From contig CACJAV010000005.1 in assembly GCA_902591485.1 (NCBI GenBank), forward strand, positions 1 to 64,000: a stretch of DNA of 64,000 bases, given 5' to 3'. A program made the position numbers and the translations under genes. Origin of the DNA: an uncultured Alphaproteobacteria bacterium. Its GTDB lineage: Bacteria > Pseudomonadota > Alphaproteobacteria > HIMB59 > GCA-002718135. Positions 17,192-27,759 of this stretch are shown one piece after another. Every line of letters starts with the position of its first letter. The first letter of the stretch is position 1. The notes beneath the pieces were generated by a model that made no database searches, was not told the origin of the DNA, and saw only the letters and a list, made by a program, of their open reading frames with translations.

Positions 17192-18993
17192 TGAGAGAAC
17201 TCTCAAGTATAAGAAATTTTTCTATAGTTGCGCATATTGATCATGGCAAATCGACATTAGCGGATAGATTGATTCAATTTTGTGGAGGATTAACAGATAG
17301 AGAAATGAAGGAGCAAGTGCTGGACTCTATGGAGCTTGAGAGAGAGCGTGGAATTACAATTAAGGCACAAACAGTTCGGCTAAACTATACTGCGAAGGAT
17401 GGAAAAAAATACATTTTAAATATTATGGACACACCTGGCCACGTAGATTTTTCCTATGAAGTATCAAGATCTTTAGCTGCATGCGAAAGTTCTTTATTAA
17501 TTGTAGACTCTACACAAGGTGTTGAAGCACAAACACTTGCTAATGCATATCAAGCAATTAACAATGATCATGAAATTTTACCAGTATTAAATAAAGCAGA
17601 CCTGCCATCATCTGAACCTGAAAAAATTAAAGAGCAGATTGAAGAAGTGTTAGGTATTGACTCTTCAGATGCATCTTTAGTATCAGCTAAAACTGGTCAA
17701 GGGGTAGCAGATTTATTAGAAAAAATAGTAGTAAAACTACCTTCTCCAATGGGAGAATTAAATGAGCCACTTAAGTGTATGCTTGTTGATAGTTGGTATG
17801 ATAGTTATCTCGGAGTAATTGTTTTAGTAAGAGTTATAAATGGTCAACTCAAAAAAAATCAAAAAATTAGATTTATGGCTGCAGGAGCTACACATACTAT
17901 CGATAGAGTAGGTATTTTTTCACCTAAACCAACAGAAGTAGACGCTCTTGGTCCTGGAGAAATTGGGTTCATTAACTCAGGTATTAAAAGTGTGTCCGAC
18001 TGTAAAGTTGGTGACACAATTACGGAAGAAAAAAATCCAACACCTGAAGCACTTCCAGGTTTCAAACCATCACAACCAGTTGTTTTTTGTGGCATGTTTC
18101 CAGTTGACTCAGATGATTATGAACATTTGCGCGATAGCATGGTTAAGCTTGCATTAAATGACTCAAGTTTTTCATATGAGCCAGAAGTTAGTCCTGCACT
18201 AGGTTACGGATTTCGATGTGGTTTTTTAGGATTACTTCACCTTGAAATAATTAGAGACAGGTTTGATTTAGAATTTAATCTTGAGCTTGTAACTACTGCG
18301 CCATCTGTTGTGTATAAAATAAATATGAAAGATGGATCAGTAGTTGATCTTCACAATCCAACAGATATGCCTGACCCCGTTCGAGTTGAGTCCATAGAAG
18401 AGCCGTGGATAAAAGCTACGATTATTGTGCCAGATGAATACCTGGGAGCAGTTTTAGAATTATGTACATCGAAAAGAGGTATCCAAATTAACCTCAATTA
18501 TGCAGGAACACGAGCAATGGTAGAATACAAACTACCTCTTAATGAAGTAGTTTTTGATTTTTATGATCGATTAAAATCAATCACTAAAGGGTATGCAAGT
18601 TTTGATTATGAGTTAATTGGTTACGAAATAAATGATTTAGTGAAAGTAAGCATTATGATTAACGGTGATCCTGTTGACGCTTTATCTTTAATTGTTCATA
18701 GAGATAGATCTCAGCAACGAGGAAGAGCATTATGTGAACGTCTCAAAGATCTAATTCCAAGGCAACAGTTTAAGGTAGCTATTCAAGCTGCAATAGGTGG
18801 AAAAATTATCGCAAGAGAAACAGTTGCTTCATTTAGGAAAGATGTTACGCAAAAATTATATGGTGGGGATGTAACGCGTAAAAATAAACTTTTAGACAAG
18901 CAGAAAAAAGGAAAAAAACGAATGAGGCAATTTGGAAAAGTTGATATTCCTCAAAATGCTTTTTTAAATGCTTTAAAAATGAATGAAAATTAA
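17191..18993 (+). CDS. lepA: Elongation factor 4 (LepA GTPase)
   Basis: A 600-residue translational GTPase of exactly the family length. G motifs are present: [14 protein letters not shown] (G1), the RGITIKAQ switch I region, [12 protein letters not shown] (G3) and NKADLP (G4). The C-terminal domain unique to LepA ends with the lysine-rich [18 protein letters not shown] segment. It acts on ribosomes during initiation or stalled elongation. It is the last protein gene before the tRNA-Ser gene, which begins only 11 bases after its stop. Confidence 0.97.
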   Translation: MRELSSIRNFSIVAHIDHGKSTLADRLIQFCGGLTDREMKEQVLDSMELERERGITIKAQTVRLNYTAKDGKKYILNIMDTPGHVDFSYEVSRSLAACESSLLIVDSTQGVEAQTLANAYQAINNDHEILPVLNKADLPSSEPEKIKEQIEEVLGIDSSDASLVSAKTGQGVADLLEKIVVKLPSPMGELNEPLKCMLVDSWYDSYLGVIVLVRVINGQLKKNQKIRFMAAGATHTIDRVGIFSPKPTEVDALGPGEIGFINSGIKSVSDCKVGDTITEEKNPTPEALPGFKPSQPVVFCGMFPVDSDDYEHLRDSMVKLALNDSSFSYEPEVSPALGYGFRCGFLGLLHLEIIRDRFDLEFNLELVTTAPSVVYKINMKDGSVVDLHNPTDMPDPVRVESIEEPWIKATIIVPDEYLGAVLELCTSKRGIQINLNYAGTRAMVEYKLPLNEVVFDFYDRLKSITKGYASFDYELIGYEINDLVKVSIMINGDPVDALSLIVHRDRSQQRGRALCERLKDLIPRQQFKVAIQAAIGGKIIARETVASFRKDVTQKLYGGDVTRKNKLLDKQKKGKKRMRQFGKVDIPQNAFLNALKMNEN

Positions 18994-19004
18994 AATTTTT
19001 TTAA

Positions 19005-19094
19005 GGAGAGATGTGAGAGTGGTTTAATCAGCACGCTTGGAAAGCGTGTGTAGTAGCAATACTACCGAGGGTTCGAATCCCTCTCTCTCCGCCA
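19005..19094 (+). tRNA. tRNA-Ser (anticodon GGA)
   Basis: A 90-base class II tRNA. The acceptor arm GGAGAGA (19005-19011) pairs with TCTCTCC (19084-19090). The anticodon arm has a TTGGAAA loop, giving anticodon GGA, which reads UCC and UCU serine codons. A long variable arm follows (GTAGTAGCAATACTAC), as expected for serine tRNAs. The T loop is GGTTCGAATCC. The discriminator G and CCA tail are encoded in the DNA. It probably shares a transcript with lepA, as no separate promoter is evident in the 11-base gap. Confidence 0.95.
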
Positions 19095-19098
19095 TTAA

Positions 19099-20676
19099 CT
19101 AAATTACTGATCGAATTAAATTTTTTGTATATTCATTTTTGGGATTTTGAAATACTGACTCAGCAATATCATACTCTACTAATTTGCCTGATTTCAAAAC
19201 TAGGACTTTATCAGAAACAGATCTTATTACATTCATATCATGACTAATAAAAATATAACTTAAAGAATATTTTTCTTGTAGATCTTTCAATAAATCCAAT
19301 ATTTGATTCTGGATAGTGATATCTAAAGCTGAAGTAGGCTCATCTAAAATTAATACTTTAGGCTTAAGTATTAATGCTCGAGATATTGCAATTCTCTGTC
19401 TTTGTCCTCCTGAAAATTCATGAGGAAATTTATTATGATCTCTCTCAAAATTCATACCTGTTTCATTTAGTATGTTTTTTATCATTTCTTTTTTTTCAAC
19501 TTCTGAAAATGAAGGAAAATGAACATCTATGCCTTCTGATAATATTTCATACACATTCATTCTGGGGCTCAAAGAGGAAAATGGATCCTGAAAAACTATT
19601 TGTATATCTTTTCTAATATTCTTTAATTGATTTTTTTTTATTTGATTTAAATTAATACTTTTAAAATTTATTTTTCCTGAGGATGAAATTAATTTTAGTA
19701 TTGCTAATACAAGGGAAGTTTTTCCTGATCCAGATTCACCAACTATTCCCAAGGTTTCTTTTTCAAATAAATTAAAATTTATATTATCAATAGCTTTTAC
19801 ATAATCTACAGTTCTTTTAAAAATACCTTTTTTAATTGGATACCATACTTTTAGTTTTTGAATATTTAATATTTCTAATTTTTTATTATAATTAGATTTT
19901 TTCATTAAATTTTTAAAACCTACCAACTCTTTAGTATAAGTATCTTTTGGAGTTTCAAATATCTCTTTTTTATTTCCGTGTTCAATAATTCTTCCATCTT
20001 TCATAACATAAACATAGTCGGCTATTTTATTCACTACCCCAAGATCATGACTAATAAATAGAATTGACATTTTTCTTTTTTCTTGAATTTTTTTTAAAAG
20101 TTCTAAAATTTGAAGTTGAACTGTGACATCTAAAGCAGTGGTTGGTTCATCAGCTATTAACAAGTCAGGATTATTAGCTATACTCATCGCAATCATTACT
20201 CTTTGTCGCTGCCCACCTGAAAGTTCATATGAGTAAATATTTGGTCGAGTTACTAAATCTTCTAAGTTTACTTCTTTTAACAAATTAAAAACTGTTTGAT
20301 TAAGTTCTTGAGAACTAATTTCTTTGTGGGTTGTTATAACTTCTTTAATTTGTTTATCAATTTTATGTAAAGGATTTAAACTTGACATAGGTTCTTGAAA
20401 AATAGTTGAAATTCTATTCCCTCTAATTTTTTCAATTTCTTTTATAGGAAGTTTAAGTAAATCTTTCTCATTAAATATAATTTGCCCTTGATCTATTTTT
20501 GCACCACTCGGCAATAATCTTAAAATACTTAAAGCTGATAAGGTTTTTCCTGATCCTGACTCACCTACAATTGCAACAGTTTTGCCTTTTGGTATTTCTA
20601 GATTTACATCATTAACTACCCGCGTGTTATTATTAAAACTGATTGTTAAGTTTTTTATTGAAACAATATTATTCAT
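19099..20676 (-). CDS. yejF: Peptide ABC transporter ATPase with two ABC domains (YejF)
   Basis: A 525-residue tandem ATPase of the oligopeptide (Opp/Dpp) class. Each half has its own Walker A (GESGSGKTLSAL and GESGSGKTSLVL) and signature (LSGGQRQRVMIAM and FSGGQRQRIAISRAL), both with intact Walker B sequences (LLIADEPTTALD, VLILDEPTSALD). It powers the YejABEF importer, known in enterobacteria and Brucella-type bacteria for peptides and peptide-like compounds such as microcin C. It is the last gene of yejA-B-E-F, starting one base after the yejE stop. Confidence 0.93.
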   Translation of the reverse strand: MNNIVSIKNLTISFNNNTRVVNDVNLEIPKGKTVAIVGESGSGKTLSALSILRLLPSGAKIDQGQIIFNEKDLLKLPIKEIEKIRGNRISTIFQEPMSSLNPLHKIDKQIKEVITTHKEISSQELNQTVFNLLKEVNLEDLVTRPNIYSYELSGGQRQRVMIAMSIANNPDLLIADEPTTALDVTVQLQILELLKKIQEKRKMSILFISHDLGVVNKIADYVYVMKDGRIIEHGNKKEIFETPKDTYTKELVGFKNLMKKSNYNKKLEILNIQKLKVWYPIKKGIFKRTVDYVKAIDNINFNLFEKETLGIVGESGSGKTSLVLAILKLISSSGKINFKSINLNQIKKNQLKNIRKDIQIVFQDPFSSLSPRMNVYEILSEGIDVHFPSFSEVEKKEMIKNILNETGMNFERDHNKFPHEFSGGQRQRIAISRALILKPKVLILDEPTSALDITIQNQILDLLKDLQEKYSLSYIFISHDMNVIRSVSDKVLVLKSGKLVEYDIAESVFQNPKNEYTKNLIRSVI

Positions 20677-20677
20677 T

Positions 20678-21706
20678 TTATTTGAAAGTCTTTCGTGGAT
20701 CTAAGGCATCTCTTACTGCTTCACCAATAAAAACTAAAAGACCAAGCATTAATCCTAGCGTAAAAAAACTAGTCAACCCAAGCCAAGGTGCTTGTAAATT
20801 ATTTCTACCTTGATTTACCATTTCACCAAGTGATGCAGATCCAGGAGGTAGTCCAAAACCTAAAAAATCTAAACCCGATAAAGCGGTAACTGAGGCACTT
20901 AAGCTAAAAGGTAAAAACGTAACAGTTGCAACTGTTGCATTCGGTATCATGTGTCTAAATATAATTTTTGATGTACTAACTCCAAGCGCTTTTGCAGCTC
21001 TGATATAATCAAAGTTTCTAGCTCTTAAAAATTCTGCCCTAACCACTCCCACATATCCCATCCAACTAAAAAGTAATAAAATAATTAGTAGCCACCAAAA
21101 ATTTGGTTGAATTACGCTAGCTAGAATAATTAAAACATACAATGTTGGTACTGCTGACCATATTTCCATAAATCTCTGAAAAAAGAGATCAGTTTTTCCA
21201 CCAAAATAACCTTGGATTGCACCTGCAGACACACCAATTATCATAGAGAAAAAAGTTAGCGTAAATCCAAATAGAATTGATATTCTAAAACCATAAATGA
21301 GTCTTGATAAAACATCTCTTGCTTGATCATCAGTTCCAAGCCAGTTTTTTTTACTTGGTGGTGATGGTGCGGGACTATCAATATCACGTATTATTGTATT
21401 ATATTTATATGGAATAATTGGCATTATTATCCAACCAGACTCATTGATTAAATTTTTAACAAATGGATCCCTGTAGTCAGCTTCTGTTTCAAAATCTCCA
21501 CCAAAAGTTGTTTCTGAATATGACTGTAAAATAGGATAATAAAATTTATTTTCATATTTTACTAGTAGTGGTTTTTCATTTGCTATGAAATCAGCAAATA
21601 AGGAAATAATGAATAAGATAAAAAAAATCCAAAAAGAGTAAAGACCTCTTTTATTGGACACAAAGTTATTTAAACGTCTTTGATTTAATGGTGATAATTT
21701 TTTCAT
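20678..21706 (-). CDS. yejE: Peptide ABC transporter permease (YejE)
   Basis: A 342-residue inner-membrane permease. It has an N-terminal membrane segment ([19 protein letters not shown]), a periplasmic region of about 80 residues typical of YejE, then the binding-protein-dependent transport domain with GTDDQARDVLSRLIYG and the EAA loop ARNFDYIRAAKALGVS. It pairs with YejB as the channel. Its start overlaps the yejB stop by four bases. Confidence 0.93.
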   Translation of the reverse strand: MKKLSPLNQRRLNNFVSNKRGLYSFWIFFILFIISLFADFIANEKPLLVKYENKFYYPILQSYSETTFGGDFETEADYRDPFVKNLINESGWIIMPIIPYKYNTIIRDIDSPAPSPPSKKNWLGTDDQARDVLSRLIYGFRISILFGFTLTFFSMIIGVSAGAIQGYFGGKTDLFFQRFMEIWSAVPTLYVLIILASVIQPNFWWLLIILLLFSWMGYVGVVRAEFLRARNFDYIRAAKALGVSTSKIIFRHMIPNATVATVTFLPFSLSASVTALSGLDFLGFGLPPGSASLGEMVNQGRNNLQAPWLGLTSFFTLGLMLGLLVFIGEAVRDALDPRKTFK

Positions 21707-22806
21707 TCCCGAGACTCAAAATCAATTCTTGGATCTATAATTGAATACATAAAATCACCAATTATACCCATTACTAATCCTAGTAATGAAAAGAAATATA
21801 AGGTGGCAAATATTACAGGATAATCTCTTGTTAAAGCGGCTTCATATCCCAGTAGCCCTAAGCCATCTAATGAAAATATTACCTCTATAAATAGCGAACT
21901 TGAGAATAGTATTCCAATGAAAGCTGATGGAAAACCTGCAATTACAATTAGCATAGCATTTCTAAACACATGCCCATAAAGAACTTTTCTCTCTGATAGT
22001 CCTTTGGCTCTTGCAGTCATTACATACTGTTGATTAATTTGATCGATAAATGAATTCTTTGTTAAAAATGTGAGTCCTGCAAAACCACTCACAATCATAG
22101 CTGTAAGAGGTAATGTTAAATGCCAAAAATAATCTTTGATTTGTGATAGAAGTGATAATTCTTGAAAATTTTCTGAAACTAGACCTCTTAAAGGAAAAAT
22201 ATCATAAAACCTACCGCCTGCAAAAAAAACAATAAGTATAACGGCAAACAAAAAATTTGGTATTGCATATCCTATTGTAACAATACTACTGGAAATAATG
22301 TCAAATTGTGAGCCATCTTTGATCGCTTTTCGTATTCCAAGTGGAATAGATATTAAGTAAACGAGCAGTGTTGTCCATAACCCAAGAGATATCGATACGG
22401 GCATTTTATCTAAGACTAGTGATGTAACTTTTTGATCACGGAAAAAACTCTCACCAAAGTCAAAAAATATATAACTTTTTAACATTTTAAAAAACCTTTC
22501 ATGAGCGGGTTTGTCCATGCCATACATTATTTCAATTTCTTTTATGATATCTGGATCAAGACCTTGAGCACCTCTATATTTTGAGTCCCCATTATCAAAA
22601 CTTGATGCATCAAAATTTGAATTTAACTCTCCTTCACCTCCACCAGAAAAGCGAGCAGTAGACTCCACCGCGGTACCGGTCATTTGTGCAATCATTTGTT
22701 CTACGGGACCGCCTGGAACAATCTGAATGACAGCGAAATTAATTAACATTATTCCAAACAGTGTTGGAAATATCAGCAGAATACGCCTTACTAAATAAGC
22801 ACCCAT
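21703..22806 (-). CDS. yejB: Peptide ABC transporter permease (YejB)
   Basis: A 367-residue permease. It begins with MGAYLVRRILLIFPTLFGIM and the VPGGPVEQ block, then a hydrophilic stretch at about residues 43-85 characteristic of YejB, and the transport domain with the EAA loop QQYVMTARAKGLSERKVLYG. It forms the channel with YejE. Together with yejA upstream and yejE/yejF downstream the importer is complete. Confidence 0.93.
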   Translation of the reverse strand: MGAYLVRRILLIFPTLFGIMLINFAVIQIVPGGPVEQMIAQMTGTAVESTARFSGGGEGELNSNFDASSFDNGDSKYRGAQGLDPDIIKEIEIMYGMDKPAHERFFKMLKSYIFFDFGESFFRDQKVTSLVLDKMPVSISLGLWTTLLVYLISIPLGIRKAIKDGSQFDIISSSIVTIGYAIPNFLFAVILIVFFAGGRFYDIFPLRGLVSENFQELSLLSQIKDYFWHLTLPLTAMIVSGFAGLTFLTKNSFIDQINQQYVMTARAKGLSERKVLYGHVFRNAMLIVIAGFPSAFIGILFSSSLFIEVIFSLDGLGLLGYEAALTRDYPVIFATLYFFSLLGLVMGIIGDFMYSIIDPRIDFESRE

Positions 22807-22846
22807 TTAGATGTTTTTATATTATTTATGTTAAGTTTTTAACTTA

Positions 22847-24676
22847 TTAGTTTGTTGATCTTTGTGAACTAATATTAGTAAATTTATTTTGATTTACCCA
22901 CCAAGTATCAAAACCAAGAGAATATTTAGGCTTTTGTTTTGGTTGGTCAAATATATCCCAATACAAAACTCGATAGGAAGAGATATGCCACTGAGGGATT
23001 ACATAATAATTCCAAAGAAGAACTCTGTCTAAGGCTTTAGTGATTGTAATTAAGTCTTCCCTATCTTTGGCATTGATAAGATTTTCGATAAGTAAATCAA
23101 TTACATCATTCTTAATTCCAATAATATTGCGTGAACCATTTGTGTCTGCAGCTCCCGAACTCCAGAAATTTCTTTGTTCATTACCCGGAGATAAGCTTTG
23201 AGAAAAAGTAAATACTACCATATCAAAATCAAAACTTTCAATTCTCTTTTGATACTGAGAGCTATCAATTGTTCTTAAAGTAGCGTTGATTCCTAATTTT
23301 TCTAAATTATCTATAAACGGCAATACTATTCTCTCAAAAGCTGGTGAAACTAATAAAATTTCAAATTCAAAAATTTCTCCTTTAGAATTTTCTAACTTAC
23401 CATCCTTAAGCACCCATCCGGCTTCTTTTAAAAGTTTTGTAGCTTCTTGTAATTCACTTCTTATAAAACCAGACCCATCCGTTTTAGGATTTCTATATTC
23501 TTCATTGAATATTTCTTTTGGCAGTTGATCCATATATGGATTTAAGTATGCTAGCTCTTCTTGAGATGGTAATCCTGATGACGCGAGCTCAGAATTTTCA
23601 AAAAAACTATCAGTTCTTTTATAAGCGCCATAAAATAAATTTTTGTTAGTCCACTCAAAATCAAAAGCATAAGAGAGTGCTTTTCTAACCTTTTTATCAG
23701 CAAAAATATCTTTACGAGTGTTAAAGGCAAAAGCCTGCATTCCTTGAGGATTTTCATGAGCTATTAGCTCTTTTTTTATTATACCCTCATTCACTGCGTT
23801 AATATCATAACTAGTTGCCCATTCTTTTGAAGAATTTTCAGAAAAGAAATCTATTTCACCAGATTTGAAAGCTTCTCTTTCAACACCTCTGTCTTTATAA
23901 TAATCATAGCGTATGCTACCCATGTTGTCTTTTCCTACTTTAATTGGGACAATATTGTTTTTAAAACCCCAATAATTTAAATCTAGTTCATAGGTAATTG
24001 ATCTGCCTGCATCAAAAGATTTTATCTTGTAAGGACCACTTCCTATGGGAACATCAAGTGTTGTTTCTTCAAAATTTTTATTTTCCCAATAATGTTTAGG
24101 TAACACTGGCAGCTGTCCTACAATGAGAACCAACTCTTTGTTTGTATTAGTCGAAAATAAAAATTTAACTTTATTTTCACTTATTTTAATAACCTCACTT
24201 ACATCTCCGTAGTAATATTTATAAAATGGATGCCCTTTTTCCATTAGGGTATTGAAAGTCCACACAACATCATCACTTGTTATTTTTTTTCCATCATGCC
24301 ATTTTGCTTCATCTCTGAGAGTATATGTTACCCAGGAGCGGTCATCAGGCCACTCAATACTTTTAGCTAAAAGTCCGTATTCCGTAAATGCTTCGTCACT
24401 TGATCCAGTTGTTAGAGTTTCATACAGTAAACCTATGCCTGCAGCTGATGTCCCTTTAAGTGTAAAAGGATTAAATGTGTCATAAGTTCCAATTGAACTC
24501 CTGACTATATCACCACCTTTTTCTGCACTGTTGCTAATGTATTCAACACTTATAAAATCTTTATTATATTTTGGTTCACCATGCATAGCAATAGCATGAG
24601 ATATGTTAGTTTTTGCTGATAGATTTTGGGCAATAAATAAAATAGATAGAGATATAGCTGTGATTAAAATTTTCAT
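22847..24676 (-). CDS. yejA: Periplasmic peptide-binding protein (YejA)
   Basis: A 609-residue extracellular solute-binding protein of family 5. A signal peptide (MKILITAISLSILFIAQNLSA) precedes a mature protein with the family start HAIAMHGEPKY, the GLLYETL block and the repeated family-5 elements, such as PIGSGPYKIKSFDAGRSI and VRKALSYAFDFEWTN. YejA-type proteins deliver peptides to the YejBEF complex. Length and gene order fit the family well. It follows hisN on the same strand after 40 bases. Confidence 0.93.
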   Translation of the reverse strand: MKILITAISLSILFIAQNLSAKTNISHAIAMHGEPKYNKDFISVEYISNSAEKGGDIVRSSIGTYDTFNPFTLKGTSAAGIGLLYETLTTGSSDEAFTEYGLLAKSIEWPDDRSWVTYTLRDEAKWHDGKKITSDDVVWTFNTLMEKGHPFYKYYYGDVSEVIKISENKVKFLFSTNTNKELVLIVGQLPVLPKHYWENKNFEETTLDVPIGSGPYKIKSFDAGRSITYELDLNYWGFKNNIVPIKVGKDNMGSIRYDYYKDRGVEREAFKSGEIDFFSENSSKEWATSYDINAVNEGIIKKELIAHENPQGMQAFAFNTRKDIFADKKVRKALSYAFDFEWTNKNLFYGAYKRTDSFFENSELASSGLPSQEELAYLNPYMDQLPKEIFNEEYRNPKTDGSGFIRSELQEATKLLKEAGWVLKDGKLENSKGEIFEFEILLVSPAFERIVLPFIDNLEKLGINATLRTIDSSQYQKRIESFDFDMVVFTFSQSLSPGNEQRNFWSSGAADTNGSRNIIGIKNDVIDLLIENLINAKDREDLITITKALDRVLLWNYYVIPQWHISSYRVLYWDIFDQPKQKPKYSLGFDTWWVNQNKFTNISSQRSTN

Positions 24677-24716
24677 ATCATTAATATAATTACTTTAATT
24701 AAAATTTAAATTAAAT

Positions 24717-25493
24717 TTATTCGTTTATTAGAGAAATTAATCGAGAGTGCAGCTTTTCATTTGCTGAAGCAACAACACTTCCTTGTGAATCTGTGCTTAT
24801 TTCCTTACCATATTTATCTGTAATTTTCCCTCCAGCTCCTTCTATTACATTTACTAAAGCCATATAATCATGAACTTTTAGGGTATCTTCAATGACTATA
24901 TCAATTAATCCTGATGCAAGCATGCCATACATATAACAATCACCACCATAACGGTAAAATCTGACTTTATTAGTAATCTTGTCTACAGCATTTCTTAACT
25001 GAGGCTCATCAAAATATAATCCTGAAGTAAAAAGATAGGCATTTTCAATTTTTGTAACATTAGATGTTTTTGCAGGTTGTTTATTAAAAGTAGAGTCCTG
25101 ACTTTGGACACCAATCCACCTCTCATTATGAGCTGGACAATTAATTATACCAATAATAGGTTTTTTATTTTGCGTTAAAGATATTAAATTACCAAAATCT
25201 TTGTGTCCTGCAATGTAACTTCTAGTTCCATCAATTGGATCTATAACCCATGTAAATTCAGCACCTGGATTTATGCTATCAAACTCTTCACCTAAAATAC
25301 CATGGTCAGGATATTCTTTTTCTATCATTGATCTTATTTTTAATTCAGTATTTTTATCAGCAATAGTCACTGGGCTTTCGTCAATTTTATTATCAATATC
25401 GATAGAGGTCCGAAAATATTTCATGGAAGTAATACTTGCTTCATCAGCGAGTTTATTGGCAAAGATAATATATTCCTGGAAGGAATTATTCAT
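24717..25493 (-). CDS. hisN: Histidinol-phosphatase, inositol monophosphatase family (HisN)
   Basis: A 258-residue Mg-dependent phosphatase. Motifs include GEEF (metal-binding glutamates), WVIDPIDGTRSYIAG and the C-terminal KVHDYMALVNVIEGAGGKITD. The pattern RFYRYGGDCYMYGMLASGLIDIVIE matches the HisN branch, the alphaproteobacterial-type enzyme for the histidinol phosphate to histidinol step, better than general inositol monophosphatases. A broader inositol-phosphatase role cannot be excluded. No other histidine genes are in the window. Confidence 0.85.
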   Translation of the reverse strand: MNNSFQEYIIFANKLADEASITSMKYFRTSIDIDNKIDESPVTIADKNTELKIRSMIEKEYPDHGILGEEFDSINPGAEFTWVIDPIDGTRSYIAGHKDFGNLISLTQNKKPIIGIINCPAHNERWIGVQSQDSTFNKQPAKTSNVTKIENAYLFTSGLYFDEPQLRNAVDKITNKVRFYRYGGDCYMYGMLASGLIDIVIEDTLKVHDYMALVNVIEGAGGKITDKYGKEISTDSQGSVVASANEKLHSRLISLINE

Positions 25494-25500
25494 TTAGAAA

Positions 25501-26046
25501 TTAAGGAAGAGGAACAGGAGAATCTGAATGTTCTCTCAAGAAAAGTACTAGATTTGCCCTATCACCAACTTTTTTAAGACCTGCAAAGTTCATTTTTGTT
25601 CCTTTGATGTATTTTTTTGGTTTATATAAAAATTCTGCTAATTCTTCATAACCCCATTCGCCACCATATTCAGCTAATGCTTTTGAATAAGCAAAGCCTT
25701 CTACATTAGCTTTTGGTCTATTAATCAAATTCCATAAATTTGGACCAACTTTATTGGCACTGTCTTTTTCATAATTATGACACGCACTGCATTTTTTAAA
25801 TAATTTTTCACCTTTTTCAAGAGAGGCACTAGCCAATAGTAATGAAATTGGTTCTATAATTTCTTCTTTAGGCGCGATTTCTGAATTAATATCACCTGTA
25901 TCAGGCACATCTATTTTATAAGCAGTTTCTTCCATTTCGTGATGATCAACATCAACAATTATATCTCCAAGATGGCCAATGACTGTAACGACGAGTATTG
26001 CTAATATAATGGAAGCCAAAATTTTGTTAACTTCAAGTCCAGACAT
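25501..26046 (-). CDS. Membrane-anchored cytochrome c (CycM-like)
   Basis: A 181-residue class I cytochrome c with an uncleaved N-terminal anchor (KILASIILAILVVTVIGHL). A linker of about 50 acidic residues leads to the heme site CSACH (86-90), with M152 (GTKMNF) as the likely sixth ligand. I start it at 26046, since MSGLEVNKIL matches the usual start of CycM/cytochrome c552 proteins and the longer frame lacks support. Such proteins shuttle electrons from the bc1 complex to cytochrome oxidase at the membrane. The petABC genes lie 23 kb away in this window. Confidence 0.88.
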   Translation of the reverse strand: MSGLEVNKILASIILAILVVTVIGHLGDIIVDVDHHEMEETAYKIDVPDTGDINSEIAPKEEIIEPISLLLASASLEKGEKLFKKCSACHNYEKDSANKVGPNLWNLINRPKANVEGFAYSKALAEYGGEWGYEELAEFLYKPKKYIKGTKMNFAGLKKVGDRANLVLFLREHSDSPVPLP

Positions 26047-26137
26047 GTGTAAGACATCTATATAGATTTTTTTTAAAATGAATAGAAATGAAAACACTCA
26101 ATAAATTACTAAATACTGCTTAATTGTCGCATAATTT

Positions 26138-26878
26138 ATGAAATCAGCAGTTATAATTCCAGCGAGAATGGCTTCTCAACGTTTTCCGAACAAACCAATG
26201 GCTAAAATCGATGGAATTCCAATGATCGAGAGAGTCTGGAGACAGGGAGTGGACTCAAAAATTGGAGATGTGTTTGTTGCTTGCTGTGAAAAAGAAGTGT
26301 TTGATTTAATTTCATTAAGGGGTGGTAAAGCAATAATGACGAACCCAAATCATCCATCTGGTACTGATCGAATTTTTGAGGCATTTAGTTCTCTTGAAAA
26401 TAAAGATGAGTATGAAAGTATAATCAATCTTCAAGGAGATATGCCATTAATAGACCCTATGATTTTAGAGAGTGTGAACAAACCTTTGATGCATGGTTAC
26501 GAGATAGGTACAATAGCTACTGATATTGCTAAAAAGGATGCAGAAAATCCAAATATTACAAAAGTATTAGTAAATTGGCACAAAACAGACTCTGTTGGAG
26601 AGTCTACTGATTTTTATAAAGAGTCAAAAAGGCAAGTTGAAAATATATATCAGCATGTGGGAATTTATAGCTTTAAACCTAATGCTCTTTATAACTTTGT
26701 GTCTATGAAGCCTTCAAATAACGAAATTGAAAGAAAATTAGAGCAATTGAGAGCACTTGATGCAGGTGTTAAAATAGGAATAACCTATGTAGAAAAGATT
26801 CCAATTAGTGTAGATACCCTCGAAGATTTAATGTTAATAGAAAAAATCATAAAAACCAATAATGAAACAAATATATAA
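26138..26878 (+). CDS. kdsB: 3-deoxy-manno-octulosonate cytidylyltransferase (CMP-KDO synthetase)
   Basis: A 246-residue nucleotidyltransferase. It has the N-terminal IIPARMASQRFPNKPM nucleotide-binding motif, the NLQGDMPLIDP metal/CTP site, and the QHVGIYSF and LEQLRAL blocks of KdsB. It activates KDO with CTP for attachment to lipid A, so the cell makes KDO-containing lipopolysaccharide. It overlaps pheA by 17 bases and diverges from the cytochrome c gene. Confidence 0.95.
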   Translation: MKSAVIIPARMASQRFPNKPMAKIDGIPMIERVWRQGVDSKIGDVFVACCEKEVFDLISLRGGKAIMTNPNHPSGTDRIFEAFSSLENKDEYESIINLQGDMPLIDPMILESVNKPLMHGYEIGTIATDIAKKDAENPNITKVLVNWHKTDSVGESTDFYKESKRQVENIYQHVGIYSFKPNALYNFVSMKPSNNEIERKLEQLRALDAGVKIGITYVEKIPISVDTLEDLMLIEKIIKTNNETNI

Positions 26879-27704
26879 TTTTGCCTTTCAAGGTGTCAAT
26901 GGAGCTTATAGCGAGCAAGCGGGTAAAAATGTTTTTCCAAATGCCACCAGTGTTCCTTGCGCAACATTTGAGGAGATGTTTGATACTGTTAGAGATGGTA
27001 AGGCCGAGATTGCTTTAGTGCCTATAGAAAATTCACAAGCAGGAAGAGTTGCAGATACACAAAGATTAATTCCTGACTCAGAATTACAAATCATAGGAGA
27101 ATATTTCTTAGAGGTTAGGCATAACCTAATGTCTATTCCAGGCACAAACATTAATGAGATTAAAAGAATTCATAGTCATGAGCAAGGAATTGCACAATGT
27201 CGAAATAAAATAATTAAACTTAACAAAGAAATGATTGTTGCAGCGGACACTGCAGGGTCAGCAAAAAAAATATCAAAACTAAATAGTAAAGAAGATGCCG
27301 CAATAGCTTCTTCGCTTGCTGCAGATATTTATAACTTAGAAATAATTGAAAAAGATTTTCAAGATTCTCAAAATAATGTGACGAGATTTTTAATCATGTC
27401 AAAACAAAAAAATGAGATAAAATCTGATGAACAAGATCTATTGACCACACTAGTTTTTGTAGTGAGGAGTATACCTGCGTCCCTTTATAAATGTCTAGGT
27501 GGTTTTGCAAGCAATGGAATTAATATTACGAAATTAGAAAGCTATATTCATCCTCAAGGTTTTGATGTAGCCCAGTTTTACATAGATTTTGAAGGACATC
27601 CAGATAATCACTCTGTAAAGTTGGCATTGGAGGAAATGAAATTTTTTTGCAAAGAAATAAAAGTCTTGGGTGTTTATAAAAAGTCAGATTTTAGAAAAAA
27701 ATAA
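26862..27704 (+). CDS. pheA: Prephenate dehydratase
   Basis: A 280-residue monofunctional enzyme converting prephenate to phenylpyruvate. The catalytic domain begins FQGVNGAYSEQA and contains VPIENSQAGRV and the conserved NVTRFLIM near residue 180. A C-terminal ACT domain with LESYIHPQGFDVAQFYIDFEG should bind phenylalanine for feedback inhibition. There is no fused chorismate mutase domain, as is usual in alphaproteobacteria. Its start lies inside the 3' end of kdsB. Confidence 0.94.
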   Translation: MKQIYNFAFQGVNGAYSEQAGKNVFPNATSVPCATFEEMFDTVRDGKAEIALVPIENSQAGRVADTQRLIPDSELQIIGEYFLEVRHNLMSIPGTNINEIKRIHSHEQGIAQCRNKIIKLNKEMIVAADTAGSAKKISKLNSKEDAAIASSLAADIYNLEIIEKDFQDSQNNVTRFLIMSKQKNEIKSDEQDLLTTLVFVVRSIPASLYKCLGGFASNGINITKLESYIHPQGFDVAQFYIDFEGHPDNHSVKLALEEMKFFCKEIKVLGVYKKSDFRKK

Positions 27705-27747
27705 ACATAATAGATAAATCACAAGTTATTTTTTTCCCCTTTAATGG

Positions 27748-27753
27748 TATAGT
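27748..27753 (+). promoter_or_regulatory. Candidate -10 element of the SRP RNA gene
   Basis: TATAGT at 27748-27753 lies seven bases before the inferred 5' end of the SRP RNA at 27760, the right distance for a -10 element. No clear -35 is seen; the best placed hexamer, GTTATT near 27725, is weak. Confidence 0.5.
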
Positions 27754-27759
27754 GTAAAT